Source of the DNA: Bacteroidetes bacterium UKL13-3
Lineage (GTDB): Bacteria > Bacteroidota > Bacteroidia > UKL13-3
Assembly: GCA_001602415.1 (NCBI GenBank)
Contig: CP012155.1
Coordinates: 2,660,223-2,724,222, forward strand
Length of the DNA stretch: 64,000 nt
Direction of reading: 5' to 3'
How positions within the stretch are numbered: the stretch's first letter is position 1; each line of letters starts with the position of its first letter. Below the pieces are notes generated by a model that saw only the letters and a list, made by a program, of their open reading frames with translations, was not told the origin of the DNA and did no database searches. Positions 52,118 through 61,896 of this stretch are shown here, one piece after another. Made by a program: the position numbers and the translations under genes.

Positions 52118-54486
52118 AACGCAATGCGCATTTGAACAGTAAATGTTCTCATGGGCTCCAATCGGGTTGGGCGAGTTGCATAAGCATGATTGGCCAAATT
52201 GTTAACCAATGCAGCTAGGGTAAAGTTGGGAGTGAGTTTCATGCTTACTCTTATATTATGAACCCAATCTCCTGTACCTACTTGCGATTGAAATTCCTTT
52301 AAACCGGGAATAACAATATACAAAGCATCATCAATTTTTTCGAATACACTAAAGTACTGAGCGTTGTAACCAATGCTCAGTTTTTTGTATGCTAGCTCCA
52401 CATCAACCTTTACCAAATGTCGGTTGCGATAAGGTAATAAACTATTAAATGCCACAGAGTCGGTGCGCGAAATCACCTTTTGATTATCTGCAAATGCTTT
52501 CAAATAATTACTTGTTTTTTGAAGAGATGAATCAGCATACAAATCAACCGGATAGGTAAAGGTGTAACCACATAATGTGCGCACGTTTATCGGACCAATA
52601 TTTCCTTCTCCTTCCAGAGAAAACTCGTAACCTGCTGTGCGGCTCAACGGACGGTTTATGGCTTTAAATCCTAACTTATCCTCTCCAACAACATGTATTC
52701 CATCTTGATCAAAATAATAGGTTGCTCTTTCGTATTGATTAAATCGTAATTCAATCAAATTTTGATACTCCATCCAAAAAACACAGGCATCCAAGGTTGC
52801 GCTAAAACCGCCAATATTAAAACCTTGTTTAACGCCCAACTCTGTGTACCAACCTCTTTCCGTTTCGATAGTTGGGTTCGGAAAAATAGTAATCCCCGAT
52901 GCCTTATCAGAAACATAACGCTCAACTACTGTTGGAAATCGAAATCCTTCACCATACGATATGCGAACAAATGTTTTGCGCGTTGCCTCGTAATTAGCAC
53001 CAAACCTAATCAAAGGCCTTTGTGTTTGCGATAATTCTCCCATTGCATTCAATTCATATCGCAAACCTGTGGTAAGGTTCCATCGTTTTCTATCAAATTC
53101 TAGTTGTGAATATGCTGCTCCCGAATAGCCAGTTCTATCTCCTGGATAAACGTTACCAACTGCATTAAAACTGCTTGCATATATACCTGATGAACTGGTA
53201 AAATATTTAGCAAATCGTTTTTGAAAACTCACATCAAGTGAATTAATTTTAGCGACCGCATCGTTAGGGTTTTTTTCGCTAATGGCTCCAAAAACACCAT
53301 CTCGAACAATGGAATAATGTCGAAATTTTAAACTAATTGAATACGTATTGGCCAAGTAGGTTATGTGCGGATCAACCGAAAAAATACTATACTTATCAAA
53401 TCCAATAATTCCATCAAATGGCCTTAGTGATCCGCTATCGACATCTTTCCATAAAAAGAAACGTCCATTCTTTTTAATCATTGTATTAAAATTAACTCCA
53501 GCACTTAACCCTTTGATATTTTTAAACCGGTAACGCGTTTTTACATATGCGCGAAAACGAAACTCATCATTTGATTGAATATGGCTTCGTGTTGCGCTTC
53601 CATTGGTGCTAGCTACCAAATCAAATTGCCCAAATTTTTGTTTGTGAACCATGAACGTACCTGTGTTAAAAGGTTGTGTGGTGCGCTCCCACCAAATTGA
53701 ATTTTTGTTGCGAGGATTATCTTGTACTCCCTGAAAAAAAGTAATCTTGGTCTCGGGTTTGTTGGTAGGCCATCCTGTACGTACGTTCACTGTTCCACTG
53801 GTAGCACTACTTCCATATAAAACGGATGATGGCCCTTTGATGACTTCAATATTTTCGGCAGCTTCAATGGGTAATAAATCCCACTGCACGTCACCAACGT
53901 CAGGTCCCATTAACGGCATATCATCCAACAACACCATTACCCTGCTTCCAACATTATAACTCCAACCAGTACTTCCCCTAATAATGGCCTGTCCATCCAC
54001 CACACTAACTCCCGGCACTTTATTCAAAACATCTGAAAGTGTAGCTGAGTTTGTGTTGGCAATGAGGTAGGGTTTAATGGAATTTACCGACATCACCTCG
54101 CGCACAATTTGTTTTTCTTGCTTGCTACCCGAAACAACTACTCTATTCAACTCGTTCTCCTTTGGCAATAGCATTAAATTTACCGTCAATCGTTCTTCAA
54201 AACCTACACGCACAATTTGCTCCAAAGGCTGAAATCCAATTAATGTTGCCTGGATTAGTAATTTACCCGCATCGGTTGCAATTTGATAATTCCCTGATGA
54301 ATCGGCAGTTGTTGCATTCTTTTTGTTTACAGAAATAGATACATATGGAAGCGACTCTCCGGTTTGTGCATTGAGCACTTTTCCTTTTACAGTTGAACTT
54401 TGAGCCTTTATATCACTCAAACCAACAACAAAAGGCAAACAAAGCCAGAGTAAAAACCGAAAATTTTGCTTGAATAATTTGAGCAT
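52114..54486 (-). CDS. TonB-dependent outer membrane receptor
   Basis: 790 aa. Signal peptide, then a carboxypeptidase-like regulatory domain (STVKGKVLNAQTGESLPYVS, typical Bacteroidota N-terminal extension). The plug follows (LSDVLNKVPGVSVVDGQAII, IEVIKGPSSVLYGSSATSGT), then a 22-strand barrel ending LEPMRTFTVQMRIAF. Similar to the CirA/FepA-like group rather than SusC (no SusD gene beside it). Substrate unknown: metal-siderophore or vitamin uptake is plausible. Confidence 0.94.
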   Translation of the reverse strand: MLKLFKQNFRFLLWLCLPFVVGLSDIKAQSSTVKGKVLNAQTGESLPYVSISVNKKNATTADSSGNYQIATDAGKLLIQATLIGFQPLEQIVRVGFEERLTVNLMLLPKENELNRVVVSGSKQEKQIVREVMSVNSIKPYLIANTNSATLSDVLNKVPGVSVVDGQAIIRGSTGWSYNVGSRVMVLLDDMPLMGPDVGDVQWDLLPIEAAENIEVIKGPSSVLYGSSATSGTVNVRTGWPTNKPETKITFFQGVQDNPRNKNSIWWERTTQPFNTGTFMVHKQKFGQFDLVASTNGSATRSHIQSNDEFRFRAYVKTRYRFKNIKGLSAGVNFNTMIKKNGRFFLWKDVDSGSLRPFDGIIGFDKYSIFSVDPHITYLANTYSISLKFRHYSIVRDGVFGAISEKNPNDAVAKINSLDVSFQKRFAKYFTSSSGIYASSFNAVGNVYPGDRTGYSGAAYSQLEFDRKRWNLTTGLRYELNAMGELSQTQRPLIRFGANYEATRKTFVRISYGEGFRFPTVVERYVSDKASGITIFPNPTIETERGWYTELGVKQGFNIGGFSATLDACVFWMEYQNLIELRFNQYERATYYFDQDGIHVVGEDKLGFKAINRPLSRTAGYEFSLEGEGNIGPINVRTLCGYTFTYPVDLYADSSLQKTSNYLKAFADNQKVISRTDSVAFNSLLPYRNRHLVKVDVELAYKKLSIGYNAQYFSVFEKIDDALYIVIPGLKEFQSQVGTGDWVHNIRVSMKLTPNFTLAALVNNLANHAYATRPTRLEPMRTFTVQMRIAF

Positions 54487-54563
54487 AGACTGTTTAATGG
54501 TGTGAATATAAAAAAATATTTGGAGTCCGAATGCTTTATTACTTTGCAGCCATCTTCCATATT

Positions 54564-54899
54564 ATGTTAAAACACATCCGACACTCAGAAAATATACACA
54601 TTATACTCTGGCTAATTAAAGACTCGTGTTGGTTACTCCATTTTAAGGTGGGTGGGGTAATAATGGTTATTCCAACTGTTTTCATGGCTATATATATTGC
54701 ATACAAAACACGTAAAACAATGAATTTATTCTTACCAAACCTTGCTGTTTGTTGTTGGATTGCCGCAAATGCCATTTGGATGCTGGGGGAGTTTTTTGAC
54801 TTTTATCATGTTCCCTTTGCGTTAACCTTTTTCTTTTTGGGATTGGTGGTTATCGCCTATTATTTCTCAAGTTATAAGCAACTTGAAAACGATGTTTAG
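54564..54899 (+). CDS. Small membrane protein with four predicted helices
   Basis: 111 aa. After a basic N-terminus, helices at IHIILWLIKDSCWLLHF, GGVIMVIPTVFMAIYI, NLAVCCWIAANAIWMLGEFF and FALTFFFLGLVVIAYYF. Charged residues (KTRK, DFYHV) sit in the loops. No family recognised with confidence. The start at 54564 is chosen because it follows a ribosome-friendly A-rich stretch; the frame reaches 54531. Confidence 0.65.
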   Translation: MLKHIRHSENIHIILWLIKDSCWLLHFKVGGVIMVIPTVFMAIYIAYKTRKTMNLFLPNLAVCCWIAANAIWMLGEFFDFYHVPFALTFFFLGLVVIAYYFSSYKQLENDV

Positions 54900-55031
54900 C
54901 TGGAAAAACCCATCCTGACAATAATTTTACTTACATCTATTTCTTTATTACCAAAAACAAATCGTAATTTTACGGGGTTAATTACATAAAACATTTTCGA
55001 ATCATCATCAATCGTTAAATCCTCTTCATAA

Positions 55032-56351
55032 ATGGATAAATTGAAAAACAAATTTGCCGACAAAGGATTGGCAAAAGCCGCAGAAGTTAAAGAATTTATT
55101 AAAGCCAACAGTGAGCATGTTTTAGGTAGTTACACCGTAGACTCCGTATTCTCAGGAATGAAAGGAATGATCGGTTTGATTACAGAAACATCATTGTTAG
55201 ATGCCGAAGAAGGCATTCGTTTTAGAGGACACAGCATACCTGAGTTAAGAGCTACTTTACCGAAAGTAGCAGGCGGCAGTGAGCCATTACCCGAAGGACT
55301 ATTCTATTTAATGTTAACTGGTGAATTACCAACCGAAGAGGATGTAAATGACGTAACCAACGCTTGGGCACGCAGGGCAATTGTTCCTAAACACGTATTT
55401 AACGTTATAGACTCATTCCCGCTAAATGCGCATCCAATGACTCAGTTCTCGGCAGCAATTATGGCCTTACAAACCGAGTCGGAATTCGCAGCAGCCTACC
55501 GCAAGGGAATCAACAAAAAAGAATATTGGGACTATACATACGAAGATACCATGAACCTGATTGCACGTTTACCGCGTGTAGCAGCATATATTTACCGTAG
55601 AACATACAAGTTTAGCGATCATATCGAACCAAATCCGAAATTAGATTGGGCAGGTAACTTTGCTCATATGTTGGGCTTTGAGGGCGAGGACTTCAAAGAG
55701 TTGATGCGTTTATACATGACCATTCACAGTGACCATGAAGGTGGAAACGTTTCGGCTCATACAACGCATTTAGTTGGTTCGGCTTTGTCAGATCCGTATT
55801 TATCACTTTCAGCAGCCATGAACGGTTTAGCAGGACCATTACATGGATTGGCAAACCAGGAAGTTATTCGTTGGGTGTTGGAATTACAGGAAAACCTTGG
55901 TGGAGGAAAACCAAGTAAAGCTCAAATTGAAGAATACATTAATAAAACCATTAATGAAGGAAAAGTAGTACCGGGTTACGGTCATGCTGTGTTGCGCAAA
56001 ACAGATCCCCGCTTCACTGCACAAATGGAATTTGCTAAAAAACACATGCCAACTGATGAGCTGGTAAATATTGTATGGGATGTTTATGATGTAGCACCAA
56101 CCATTTTGGGTAATTACAAAAAAATTAAAAACCCTTGGCCGAACGTAGATGCTCACTCAGGAGCATTGTTAGTGCACTATGGAATGAAAGAATATGATTT
56201 CTACACAGTATTGTTTGGGGTTTCACGAGCATTGGGTGTGTTAGCGTCATTGGTTTGGGATCGTGCACTTGGTTTGCCACTCGAGAGACCAAAATCAGTA
56301 ACTACTGAATGGTTACAGAATACAATTGCAAAATCTAAAGCTTCGGCTTAA
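55032..56351 (+). CDS. gltA: Citrate synthase
   Basis: Condenses acetyl-CoA and oxaloacetate, first TCA step. 439 aa, eukaryote-like length. Catalytic residues in [16 protein letters not shown] (His, about 235), [12 protein letters not shown] (His, about 315) and [15 protein letters not shown] (Asp, about 373). Seen also: [12 protein letters not shown] and [23 protein letters not shown]. Its TAA overlaps the lptE ATG by 1 bp (TAATG), an unusual coupling of metabolism with LPS assembly. Confidence 0.97.
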   Translation: MDKLKNKFADKGLAKAAEVKEFIKANSEHVLGSYTVDSVFSGMKGMIGLITETSLLDAEEGIRFRGHSIPELRATLPKVAGGSEPLPEGLFYLMLTGELPTEEDVNDVTNAWARRAIVPKHVFNVIDSFPLNAHPMTQFSAAIMALQTESEFAAAYRKGINKKEYWDYTYEDTMNLIARLPRVAAYIYRRTYKFSDHIEPNPKLDWAGNFAHMLGFEGEDFKELMRLYMTIHSDHEGGNVSAHTTHLVGSALSDPYLSLSAAMNGLAGPLHGLANQEVIRWVLELQENLGGGKPSKAQIEEYINKTINEGKVVPGYGHAVLRKTDPRFTAQMEFAKKHMPTDELVNIVWDVYDVAPTILGNYKKIKNPWPNVDAHSGALLVHYGMKEYDFYTVLFGVSRALGVLASLVWDRALGLPLERPKSVTTEWLQNTIAKSKASA

Positions 56352-56869
56352 TGCGCATAGCATTGCACAAAATATATATTAGTTTGGTTACAGCCGGTTT
56401 GTTATTCCTACATTCCGGCTGTGGCTTTTATTCTCACACCGGAGCATCAGTTCCCGCTGATGCTAAAACGGTTACTGTAAGTTATATTTCAAATGTAGCC
56501 AGCATTGTTGCTCCTAATTTAAGTCCTGAACTTACACGTAAGCTGCAACAAAAATTTGTGAACGAAACACAATTAAAACTAGCTGAACGGGATGGCGATT
56601 TGGAATTTAGTGGTAAAGTTTTAGACTACCGTACGGCCCCTGTGGGAGTTCAAGGCAACCAAACAAATGCCGTCAATCAGCTTACAATCAACGTAGAAAT
56701 AACGTTTGAAAACAAAAAAGACGAGAAGAAAAACTTCACCCAAACATTCTCCATCTTCGTTAACTTTCCTGCCGCACAAGATTTTGCAAGTGTTGAAAAT
56801 CAACTTCTACAAACGGCCACCGACCAATTGGTTACTGATATTTTTAACAAAGCCTTTATCAACTGGTAA
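56351..56869 (+). CDS. lptE: LptE-like LPS assembly lipoprotein
   Basis: 172 aa. [24 protein letters not shown] is a lipoprotein signal with GCGFYS after cleavage, the hallmark of Bacteroidota LptE. Then TVSYISNVASIVAPNLSPEL, LAERDGDLEFSGKVLDYR, QLTINVEITFENKKDEKKNF and the C-terminal ATDQLVTDIFNKAF. It plugs the LptD barrel for LPS delivery. Order lptE, TPR protein, secG, groES, groEL is the usual phylum synteny. Confidence 0.9.
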   Translation: MRIALHKIYISLVTAGLLFLHSGCGFYSHTGASVPADAKTVTVSYISNVASIVAPNLSPELTRKLQQKFVNETQLKLAERDGDLEFSGKVLDYRTAPVGVQGNQTNAVNQLTINVEITFENKKDEKKNFTQTFSIFVNFPAAQDFASVENQLLQTATDQLVTDIFNKAFINW

Positions 56870-57021
56870 GCATACCCTATTCAATCAAAAATAGCCGATT
56901 CACCTCTTTTATGAGGTGATTTATGAAATATCTATTTTACATAATCAACTCTGTCAAGCAATCAGTTTCCTGAAACCTTTGGTAATTTTTGTTTATTTTG
57001 CGCCTCCTCAAAAGGTCATAC

Positions 57022-58041
57022 TTGAATAAACAGGAATTCATATCACTCATTGAACAACCCGAACAATTGGGCAAATCAAACATCACTGCGCTAAAGCAAG
57101 TTGTTGCCGATTTCCCCTACTTTCAAGCTGCGCAAGTTTTGCTTACAAAAGCTTTGTACAACGACCATCATTACGAGTTTGAGAAGCAATTAAAGCATAC
57201 TTCACTCCTAGTTCCCGACCGGACAGTGCTGTTTCGTTACATCCACAACCTAAGCGACCAACAGCAACCAACAGAAATAGTTGTCCCAGAAACTTTTCTT
57301 AGTTTGCCGGAACAGCCTATTGAAAATGCACCATTACCTTCAACAGAAATAACTACACCTCAAGAAATTGTTGCTGAGAAACCAGAAGAAATAACAATTT
57401 CGGTTGAAGATATTGTTGCTAAAAATAATATTGAGGAGAAGCCGCAAGTAGAAGAGGCTCCTGTTGTTATTGAGGTGATTGAAGATGTTACAGTTGTTGA
57501 AGATCGTGTATCCGAAACTATTTCGAACATGGAAAACAGGGTTGCCGAAGAAAATGTTCAAGAAGTAAAATCTTCTGAAATTCATTCATTCACCGAGTGG
57601 CTTCAGTTGCAGCAAGGCAAAAAAATAACCATTATAGAAGTACCTGTTGAACCCAAACCACAGCTTGAGCAACCAGTTGCGATTAGTCCAATTGTTCAAG
57701 AAACAGAAAGTTCGGAGAAAACACCAATGGAAACCGAAATTGCCGAACAGGTAAAACGCAGCAATGTGAATGATTTCGAGTCTATTCTCGATAAATTTAT
57801 TCGTGAAAATCCGCGCATTAGCAGAGGCAAGGCTGAGTTTTATAACCCCGTGAACATGGCCAAACAAAGCGTGGAGGAAAATGACGAACTCGTAACTGAA
57901 ACATTAGCAAATGTTTACTACAAGCAAGGCCATTACAAAAAAGCGATTCGTGCATACGAAAAATTATGCTTGATATATCCTCATAAAATGACGTATTTTG
58001 CATCCCTTATACAAAAAATTAAAACCGAAACTAAAGAATAA
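57022..58041 (+). CDS. TPR-containing hypothetical protein of the lptE-secG cluster
   Basis: 339 aa from a TTG start. The N-terminus NKQEFISLIEQPEQL leads into a helical domain (VVADFPYFQAAQVLLTKALY). A long acidic, Glu/Pro/Val-rich low-complexity linker (about 95-250) follows, then a C-terminal pair of TPR-like helices (ETLANVYYKQGHYKKAIRAY). Family is the Bacteroidota protein conserved between lptE and secG; role unknown. An upstream TTG at 56989 overlaps a promoter-like TTATTTTG, so the TTG at 57022 with AAAGGT before it is preferred. Confidence 0.8.
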   Translation: MNKQEFISLIEQPEQLGKSNITALKQVVADFPYFQAAQVLLTKALYNDHHYEFEKQLKHTSLLVPDRTVLFRYIHNLSDQQQPTEIVVPETFLSLPEQPIENAPLPSTEITTPQEIVAEKPEEITISVEDIVAKNNIEEKPQVEEAPVVIEVIEDVTVVEDRVSETISNMENRVAEENVQEVKSSEIHSFTEWLQLQQGKKITIIEVPVEPKPQLEQPVAISPIVQETESSEKTPMETEIAEQVKRSNVNDFESILDKFIRENPRISRGKAEFYNPVNMAKQSVEENDELVTETLANVYYKQGHYKKAIRAYEKLCLIYPHKMTYFASLIQKIKTETKE

Positions 58042-58044
58042 TAT

Positions 58045-58437
58045 ATGTTTTCATTTATCAGCATCCTTATTATAGTAGCCTGCGTGTTGTTAACGTTGGT
58101 AGTATTAATTCAAAACCCAAAAGGAGGAGGAATTGCCTCAAACTTTACCTCTCCCAACCAAATCATGGGTGCACGTAGATCAACTGATGTGGTTGAAAAA
58201 ACAACTTGGATTTTGGCAATCGTATTAATAACGTTCTCATTGGCATCAAACTTTTTCCGCCCTTACGGAGAAGCTGATACTACTGGTGCAGAAACACGCT
58301 TAAAAGAACAAATTGATGGTGCGGCAATGCCTGCTGCTCCAACTCAGCCAGCGCCAATGCAACAGGCTGATCCGAATACAGCTCCTGCAGATCAGAGTGC
58401 ACAACCTACAACTACTGAGCCCGCTCCAGCTAAATAA
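58045..58437 (+). CDS. secG: Preprotein translocase subunit SecG
   Basis: 130 aa. Two TM helices (FISILIIVACVLLTLVVLI and TWILAIVLITFSLASNFF) with the cytosolic loop NPKGGGIASNF and MGARRSTDVVEKTT, the SecG signature. A Pro/Ala/Gln-rich periplasmic tail of about 55 residues follows, typical of Bacteroidota SecG. groES would normally be next; here an IS200-type element and three other genes intervene. Confidence 0.94.
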   Translation: MFSFISILIIVACVLLTLVVLIQNPKGGGIASNFTSPNQIMGARRSTDVVEKTTWILAIVLITFSLASNFFRPYGEADTTGAETRLKEQIDGAAMPAAPTQPAPMQQADPNTAPADQSAQPTTTEPAPAK

Positions 58438-58479
58438 AATATATTAACAAGTGACTGAGAGTCCATCAAAACTAAATTA

Positions 58480-59030
58480 CTCTGCACTGAAAGTGCAGAG
58501 GTTTAGAGGAAGAAGAATGAAATTCTTCTTTCACGTCTCGAGAATCATTGTCCCATCAGTATCGTTAGTCGAATCTCGATGATGATCTAAGTACTTTTGT
58601 ACCATATCATCGGTTATGTTACCTGTACTCCATGCTCCGTAACCTGAGGCCCAAAAGTGACGACCCCAGTAACGCTTCTCTATCCAAGGATACTCCTGTT
58701 GTAACTTACGTGATGTATGACCTTTCAAGCGCTTTACCAAATCAATCACACTTAGTTTAGGAGGGTATTCCAAGTGCATGTGTACATGGTCTTTGCTTAC
58801 TACCCCTTTTAATATTTTAACATCATCCGAATCGCATATTTGAACCAATATATCACGACATCGTTGTTGAACATCACCTTTTAATACATGATAACGATAT
58901 TTTGTTACCCATACTATATGAACCGTTAAACGGGTTGTTGTGTGAGATGACTTCCTATCCATGTCTCAAGTTTAAGACTTTTTCGCTTTACTAAAGACCT
59001 TGCACTGAAGTGCATGGTTTTAAACCAGCG
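58480..59030 (-). mobile_element. IS200-like element (tnpA only)
   Basis: The transposase gene is flanked by two subterminal hairpins in the same orientation: CTCTGCACT/AGTGCAGAG (58480-58500) and TGCACT/AGTGCA (59001-59014). Both are followed by a GGTTT sequence. This is the IS200/IS605 plan, without terminal inverted repeats and without a tnpB gene. An additional AAGAAGAAT/ATTCTTCTT hairpin lies at the tnpA 3' end. Exact ends are uncertain by about 20 bp. It cuts the lipoprotein gene on the right. Confidence 0.8.
58531..58962 (-). CDS. tnpA: IS200/IS605 transposase TnpA (Y1 HUH)
   Basis: 143 aa, full length and apparently intact. Seen: VHIVWVTKYRYHVL (family N-terminus), VSKDHVHMHLEYPP with the HUH motif (HVH), VIDLVKRLKGHTSRKL, and DMVQKYLDHH with the catalytic Tyr. 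These enzymes move single-stranded DNA by a peel-and-paste mechanism and target short tetra/pentanucleotides. The flanking hairpins are its substrates. Confidence 0.95.
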   Translation of the reverse strand: MDRKSSHTTTRLTVHIVWVTKYRYHVLKGDVQQRCRDILVQICDSDDVKILKGVVSKDHVHMHLEYPPKLSVIDLVKRLKGHTSRKLQQEYPWIEKRYWGRHFWASGYGAWSTGNITDDMVQKYLDHHRDSTNDTDGTMILET

Positions 59031-59217
59031 TTTGAGACCAATAAAGGGTATCGTACCCTGTGTAGGGTACTTTACTCAACTCATCATCACTTAGGTTTAC
59101 TGTTTTATATGTGGTTTTTTGAGGGCACCCCGCATCACGGTCTGGGGTGCAATTGTTTAATGAGGTAATGCCAACTATGGCACTCAGCGCAAGGAGCAAC
59201 GTATATATATTTTTCAT
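59020..59217 (-). pseudogene. Lipoprotein gene truncated by the IS
   Basis: 65 codons from ATG: MKNIYTLLLALSAIVGITSL then NNCTPDRDAGCPQ, a lipoprotein-type signal. VNLSDDELSKVPYTGYDTLYW follows, matching the start of Bacteroidota lipoproteins that normally run to about 180-250 aa. Right after DTLYW the sequence enters the IS boundary and stops at 59022-59020. The missing 3' half is not found on the other side of the IS (only 40 bp separate it from secG), so insertion was accompanied by deletion. Confidence 0.65.
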
Positions 59218-59530
59218 TTGTTTGGGTATTTGGAGTTTGAGACTTAAACTGATAATTTAATTGTAAATACGGCACCTCAAAAAAATACTTATAAAAGTAT
59301 ATTCAATTATATGATAATCAATTGTATTAATTTAATGGTAGGGATAAAATCAATAGTGCTAAGTTTTATACTTAACACATTGTTTTTATCAAATTGAAAA
59401 TAATGAGAAGGTGGAGGACAAAAATTAAGTATTGAAAAAATACTTTATTCCGCAATCTTTAGTTGGGAAATTGAGATGAGTGTTTTGCTTAATTTAATGT
59501 ACCCCACTATTATTGAAAGCCTGCACCTCA
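59218..59530. other. Noncoding stretch
   Basis: About 310 AT-rich bases with no ORF of note and no clear promoter; I see nothing specific here apart from the terminator that follows. Confidence 0.5.
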
Positions 59531-59567
59531 AAAAGGGCTGTTGTTAATCAATAACAGCCCTTTTTGC
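59531..59567 (-). terminator. Terminator of the 237-aa gene
   Basis: AAAAAGGGCTGTT pairs with AACAGCCCTTTTT (13 bp) around a 10-nt loop; T runs on both exits, 17 bp after the minus-strand gene's stop. Confidence 0.85.
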
Positions 59568-59583
59568 GTTTTGTAATTTTGTG

Positions 59584-60297
59584 CTAAACGGTTTCTATAT
59601 ATTTCATCAGCATCCGTTTAGCCAACGGGATAATTGTTTCTTCAAGCGGAAATTCAAAAACACTTTCCACCGAAAAGGTAGCAGGATTGGGTAATTTTTT
59701 GCGGCTACGAATCATATCAATTTTGATATTTTCGGACGTGTTTACGAAACTCTTTTTGTAAGAGGTAAGGTATTGTGTTTGTACGGAGCGAAAATTTTCC
59801 TCATCATGCTGAAAAAACTTAACACTAAACTCATACACTTTTATTTCAGGTATATCTCCATCGCGCACCAGCATGTAACCTTCATTGCGGTATATAGGCA
59901 AAATGCCAACAGGCGAAAGGTTGATTTCTTTCTCTATAAAATCATAAATCTCTTTCCCTTCATCTAGGTGCTTTTTTAGTTCGGGAATTGAATAGGAAAC
60001 AACTTCTTCCAAATGATTCATTAAATCATCATTGCTCATTACTTTGGAAAAAGCCATGCGCAAATTTTTCATGTCTATTTCTGTTAATCGCTCAGGAAAA
60101 CTATTGTAAATAGCTTGTTTCTGTTCCACAAAACTGGTAAGGTTTCGGTAATGAAAAACGAGATCGCTTAAAGCAGGATACAAACGTGTTTCGGTAAACT
60201 GCGCATGCACATCTTGCAAATAAGCCAAGAGTACATATTTTTTGTACTCAAAATCAGGAAGGTCTTCAAAAAACCAATTTGGTCGCAACGATTTCAT
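59584..60297 (-). CDS. Conserved hypothetical protein (237 aa)
   Basis: Soluble alpha/beta protein with no signal peptide. Notable segments: NWFFEDLPDFEYKKYVLLAY, FPERLTEIDMKNLRMAFS, VGILPIYRNEGYMLVRDGD and NFRSVQTQYLTSYKKSFV. I recognise the type as a Bacteroidota-conserved hypothetical but know no function. Single gene with its own terminator, about 100 bp away from the beta-barrel gene. Confidence 0.7.
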   Translation of the reverse strand: MKSLRPNWFFEDLPDFEYKKYVLLAYLQDVHAQFTETRLYPALSDLVFHYRNLTSFVEQKQAIYNSFPERLTEIDMKNLRMAFSKVMSNDDLMNHLEEVVSYSIPELKKHLDEGKEIYDFIEKEINLSPVGILPIYRNEGYMLVRDGDIPEIKVYEFSVKFFQHDEENFRSVQTQYLTSYKKSFVNTSENIKIDMIRSRKKLPNPATFSVESVFEFPLEETIIPLAKRMLMKYIETV

Positions 60298-60396
60298 ATT
60301 CGATACAATTAAAAGGTTACCAATAATTAGTTAACGTGAATATAAAAAAGGAATTGTTTGAATCATACACCCCCTTTTTAAGAAGTGTGTAAATTT

Positions 60397-61896
60397 TTAG
60401 AATCGCTTCCGCAAACAAATATTCAATCCTACAAAATACGGATGCTGTTGCACCCAGCGATCGTTACCTATCATTGAGGCTACGCTGTATTTAAACGTTG
60501 GCACAAAACCTACCGAAACATTGTCTCCAAACCGATATGATACTTGAGGCATCAAACTCACAAAAACTGAATTCTTTATTTGCGGAAAGGCATTCTTATC
60601 CTTTAACGCAAAAACGCCCTTATTGTCATACGAAACCATTCCGGCATCTACACCGTTAATAATAGCGTAACTCGCACCCGCTTGTACATCCAAATCCCAA
60701 CGTTCACCCTTACGCACGTTATAGTTTATCATCAATGGTATTTCTGTCCACGAGTATTTGATACGGTTGGTATACCCATTTCCAGTAATTACAGAATCCA
60801 TGGTATAAACAGGACCAAGTGTTTCATTGGGATTAATTGGATTGGTTGCCGCTACCGTATTGTAATCAAACTGCTGCGTAAAATTTGTCATCATCAAACC
60901 AGATGAAATCATCCATTTTTTAGAAATGCGGTAATCTAGTAAAAATCCACCCGACCAATCAACATCTGCACGTTCCAAATTTTTTCGAAGCGCAATGTTT
61001 TCACCAAAATTAAATTGAGGATTTGAAGGTGTTGCATAATCCATCAAACACAAGTGCGCTCCAGCCAAAATGCTAATGGAGAATTTAGTTAAACCTTCAT
61101 CGGACTTGGTATTGGTGCTGTATGTGACACTCACATTGGCTGTATCTTGTTTCTCCACCGCTGGTGTTACTTCACGAACATCATTTTTTGCAGTTACCAT
61201 TGGTAGGTCAATCGGCTCTATTTCACTAGCCACTGAACCCTTATTAACTATTGGTTGTTCGCTTATAATTGCTTTGTTTGAAACCGAATGTACTTGCGGC
61301 AAGGTATTATCCCAAAAGTCTGAATTTCGGTCTTTAACTTTTGGTGAACCAATTGATTGATTCGCTTTTGACGTATTTAATTTCATCAGTTGGCGCGAAT
61401 CCCTATTTTGACTTGTGGCTAATAACGGTTTGGGTGCTTTTGGGGTTGTTGTTTCCGTTTGTGGGGCAACCCTATTAGTGGTATTTGTTGCTGTTATTTT
61501 CGAGTTGCTAGCAGAAGTATTCGAAACACTTTCTGTTTGAGGTTGCTTAACAGTATACGTTTCGACAACAGCTAAGGGTAATTCTTGCTTGTTCCATTCG
61601 GAACCAACCCATAAACCAATAGTAAATAAAAAGGCAAGTGCACCCAAGCCGTAGTATTTTAAACGCGTGTTGGGATTTTTTTCAGCAGGTAACTCGGCAG
61701 CAATTTTCTCCCAAGTATCAGAATACGGTACTTGCTCAAAGTTTTCGAGATTATTTTTTACACCCGTTTCAAACCCATCTTTGGTTATATCCGCATCAAT
61801 ACGATACCACAACGATGTGGAAGGTTTGTATTCCATATCGCCCAACTGCTCTTGTAGCTGATCTTCAAATTTTTTATGTAGCCTGAAAAGGTTCAT
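60397..61896 (-). CDS. Anti-sigma-like protein fused to an outer-membrane beta-barrel domain
   Basis: 499 aa. Cytosolic N-terminus (1-80) with two PxxxxW-type motifs (KPSTSLWYRIDADI and PYSDTWEKIAAEL) as found in anti-sigma factors. Then one TM helix (YYGLGALAFLFTIGLWVG, about 81-98), a Ser/Thr/Asn-rich linker (about 105-265) and a PorT-like barrel domain. Barrel text: FSISILAGAHLCLMDYATPS, WMISSGLMMTNFTQQFDYN, WTEIPLMINYNVRKGERWDL, ending VGLNICLRKRF. Overlaps the sigma gene upstream by 23 bp. The topology would join inner and outer membrane in one chain. Confidence 0.78.
   Translation of the reverse strand: MNLFRLHKKFEDQLQEQLGDMEYKPSTSLWYRIDADITKDGFETGVKNNLENFEQVPYSDTWEKIAAELPAEKNPNTRLKYYGLGALAFLFTIGLWVGSEWNKQELPLAVVETYTVKQPQTESVSNTSASNSKITATNTTNRVAPQTETTTPKAPKPLLATSQNRDSRQLMKLNTSKANQSIGSPKVKDRNSDFWDNTLPQVHSVSNKAIISEQPIVNKGSVASEIEPIDLPMVTAKNDVREVTPAVEKQDTANVSVTYSTNTKSDEGLTKFSISILAGAHLCLMDYATPSNPQFNFGENIALRKNLERADVDWSGGFLLDYRISKKWMISSGLMMTNFTQQFDYNTVAATNPINPNETLGPVYTMDSVITGNGYTNRIKYSWTEIPLMINYNVRKGERWDLDVQAGASYAIINGVDAGMVSYDNKGVFALKDKNAFPQIKNSVFVSLMPQVSYRFGDNVSVGFVPTFKYSVASMIGNDRWVQQHPYFVGLNICLRKRF

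Noticed and set aside
58531-58962. REP-associated tyrosine transposase (RAYT)
   Set aside because: The 143-aa length and flanking hairpins fit classical IS200; no dispersed REP copies matching its hairpins were noticed in the window.
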